This document shows positions 6,937 to 7,128 of a DNA stretch of 7,128 nucleotides, in pieces; position 1 is the stretch's first letter, and each line of letters opens with the position of its first letter. The stretch is taken from the NCBI GenBank assembly GCA_900545755.1, contig URAG01000094.1, forward strand, positions 1-7,128, in the 5' to 3' direction. The DNA is from an uncultured Cloacibacillus sp. (GTDB taxonomy: Bacteria > Synergistota > Synergistia > Synergistales > Synergistaceae). The position numbers and the translations under genes were made by a program. The notes below the pieces were generated by a model, which worked only from the letters and a program-made list of their open reading frames with translations, was not told where the DNA came from and searched no databases.

Positions 6937-7128
6937 TCACGGTTCGAAATGGCTCCTGTATTCCAACGGAGCCATTTTTAATTTTACCTGTATACGCTCG
7001 TTGTTGTAATATCGTATGTAGTCGTCAATAGCTTTTTTTGCTTCTTCATAGTCCTTCAGTTTCACCCTGTTTATCAATTCGGATTTCAAATGACTGAAGA
7101 AGTTCTCCGCCGCAGCATTGTCGAAGCA
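6937..7128 (-). CDS. IS3-family transposase (OrfB, DDE integrase core), C-terminal fragment
   Basis: The last 63 residues plus stop are visible, entering at the window edge with no start. CFDNAAAENFFSHLKSEL matches the IS3/IS150 block that carries the third catalytic acid of the DDE triad: the Glu of AAAEN is residue 8 of the visible part. It is followed by the family ending DDYIRYYNNERIQVKLK and APLEYRSHFEP, close to the IS150-group YIxYYNxxRIQxKLKGxxPxEYR pattern. It catalyses the strand transfer of its own element. The first two catalytic Asp residues and any OrfA with its programmed frameshift lie beyond 7128. The visible part has no stop or frame break, so the element may be intact. Confidence 0.93.
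   Translation of the reverse strand, partial: CFDNAAAENFFSHLKSELINRVKLKDYEEAKKAIDDYIRYYNNERIQVKLKMAPLEYRSHFEP
6947..6979 (+). terminator. Terminator-like hairpin inside the transposase 3' end, acting on + strand transcripts
   Basis: AAATGGCTCC (6947-6956) pairs perfectly over 10 bp with GGAGCCATTT (6968-6977), with an 11-nt loop. It runs into TTTTT (6975-6979) then AATTTT. In this direction it would stop transcription coming from the flank, antisense to the transposase. On the transposase strand the second arm is followed by CGAACC and no T-run, so it should not end the transposase mRNA. It lies entirely within codons for KMAPLEYRSHF. Confidence 0.6.

Larger units (their letters stand above)
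6881..7128 (-). mobile_element. IS3-family (IS150-like) insertion sequence, transposase-3' end, truncated by window edge
   Basis: The element begins with TG at 6881, as IS3-family ends do, followed by AACAGCGCCCCATAACTT. A DDE transposase reads inward-to-outward on the - strand and stops at 6937, about 57 bases from the tip, as expected for the right end of such an element. Base composition becomes more AT-rich than the flanking genes, consistent with a foreign insertion. The tip is inferred from the TG and the change in sequence character; the partner end and any target duplication lie outside the window. Confidence 0.82.

Overview
The window reads as a GC-rich chromosomal segment of a diderm (two-membrane) anaerobe. 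The gene content (RND pump plus outer-membrane channel, split folate-dependent formimino-group genes), the frequent ATA isoleucine codons in otherwise GC-rich genes, and the style of the hairpin terminators remind me of Synergistota such as Cloacibacillus or Synergistes. That placement is an inference from memory, not a search result.

Layout. Bases 2-4604 hold the 3' part of an efflux operon on the + strand: an AcrB-like RND (HAE-1 type) inner-membrane pump, cut only at its extreme N-terminus by the window edge, then an outer-membrane channel of the TolC/NodT type whose Shine-Dalgarno overlaps the pump's stop codon. The periplasmic adaptor should lie just upstream of the window. A strong intrinsic terminator (4631-4659) closes this operon. 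About 20 bases later an extended -10 promoter begins a second unit, with a leader of about 80 nt carrying two GC-rich hairpins that could refold into an alternative pairing. This unit is ftcD (glutamate formiminotransferase, 4775-5692) and fchA (formimino-THF cyclodeaminase, 5705-6331), separated by 12 bases. Together they move the formimino group of N-formimino-L-glutamate, a histidine-degradation product, onto tetrahydrofolate and release ammonia to give 5,10-methenyl-THF. A second intrinsic terminator follows (6383-6415).

Bases 6416-6880 contain no intact recognisable gene. A well-placed Shine-Dalgarno and ATG at 6459 lead into a 39-codon frame that appears to be broken by a frameshift. 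A further stretch at 6674-6880 looks coding-like but has three in-frame stops before the one at the insertion-sequence junction. I read this as decayed coding sequence of unknown identity. From 6881 to the end lies one end of an IS3-family (IS150-like) insertion sequence, with the C-terminal 63 residues of its DDE transposase on the - strand. The element abuts what looks like the left arm of a terminator palindrome. Its transposase 3' end contains a hairpin plus T-run that would act as a terminator for + strand transcription entering the element.

I do not see a convincing new multi-gene system. The points worth a second look are the ftcD leader, the insertion of the IS next to a half-palindrome, the terminator built into the IS coding end, and the decayed region.
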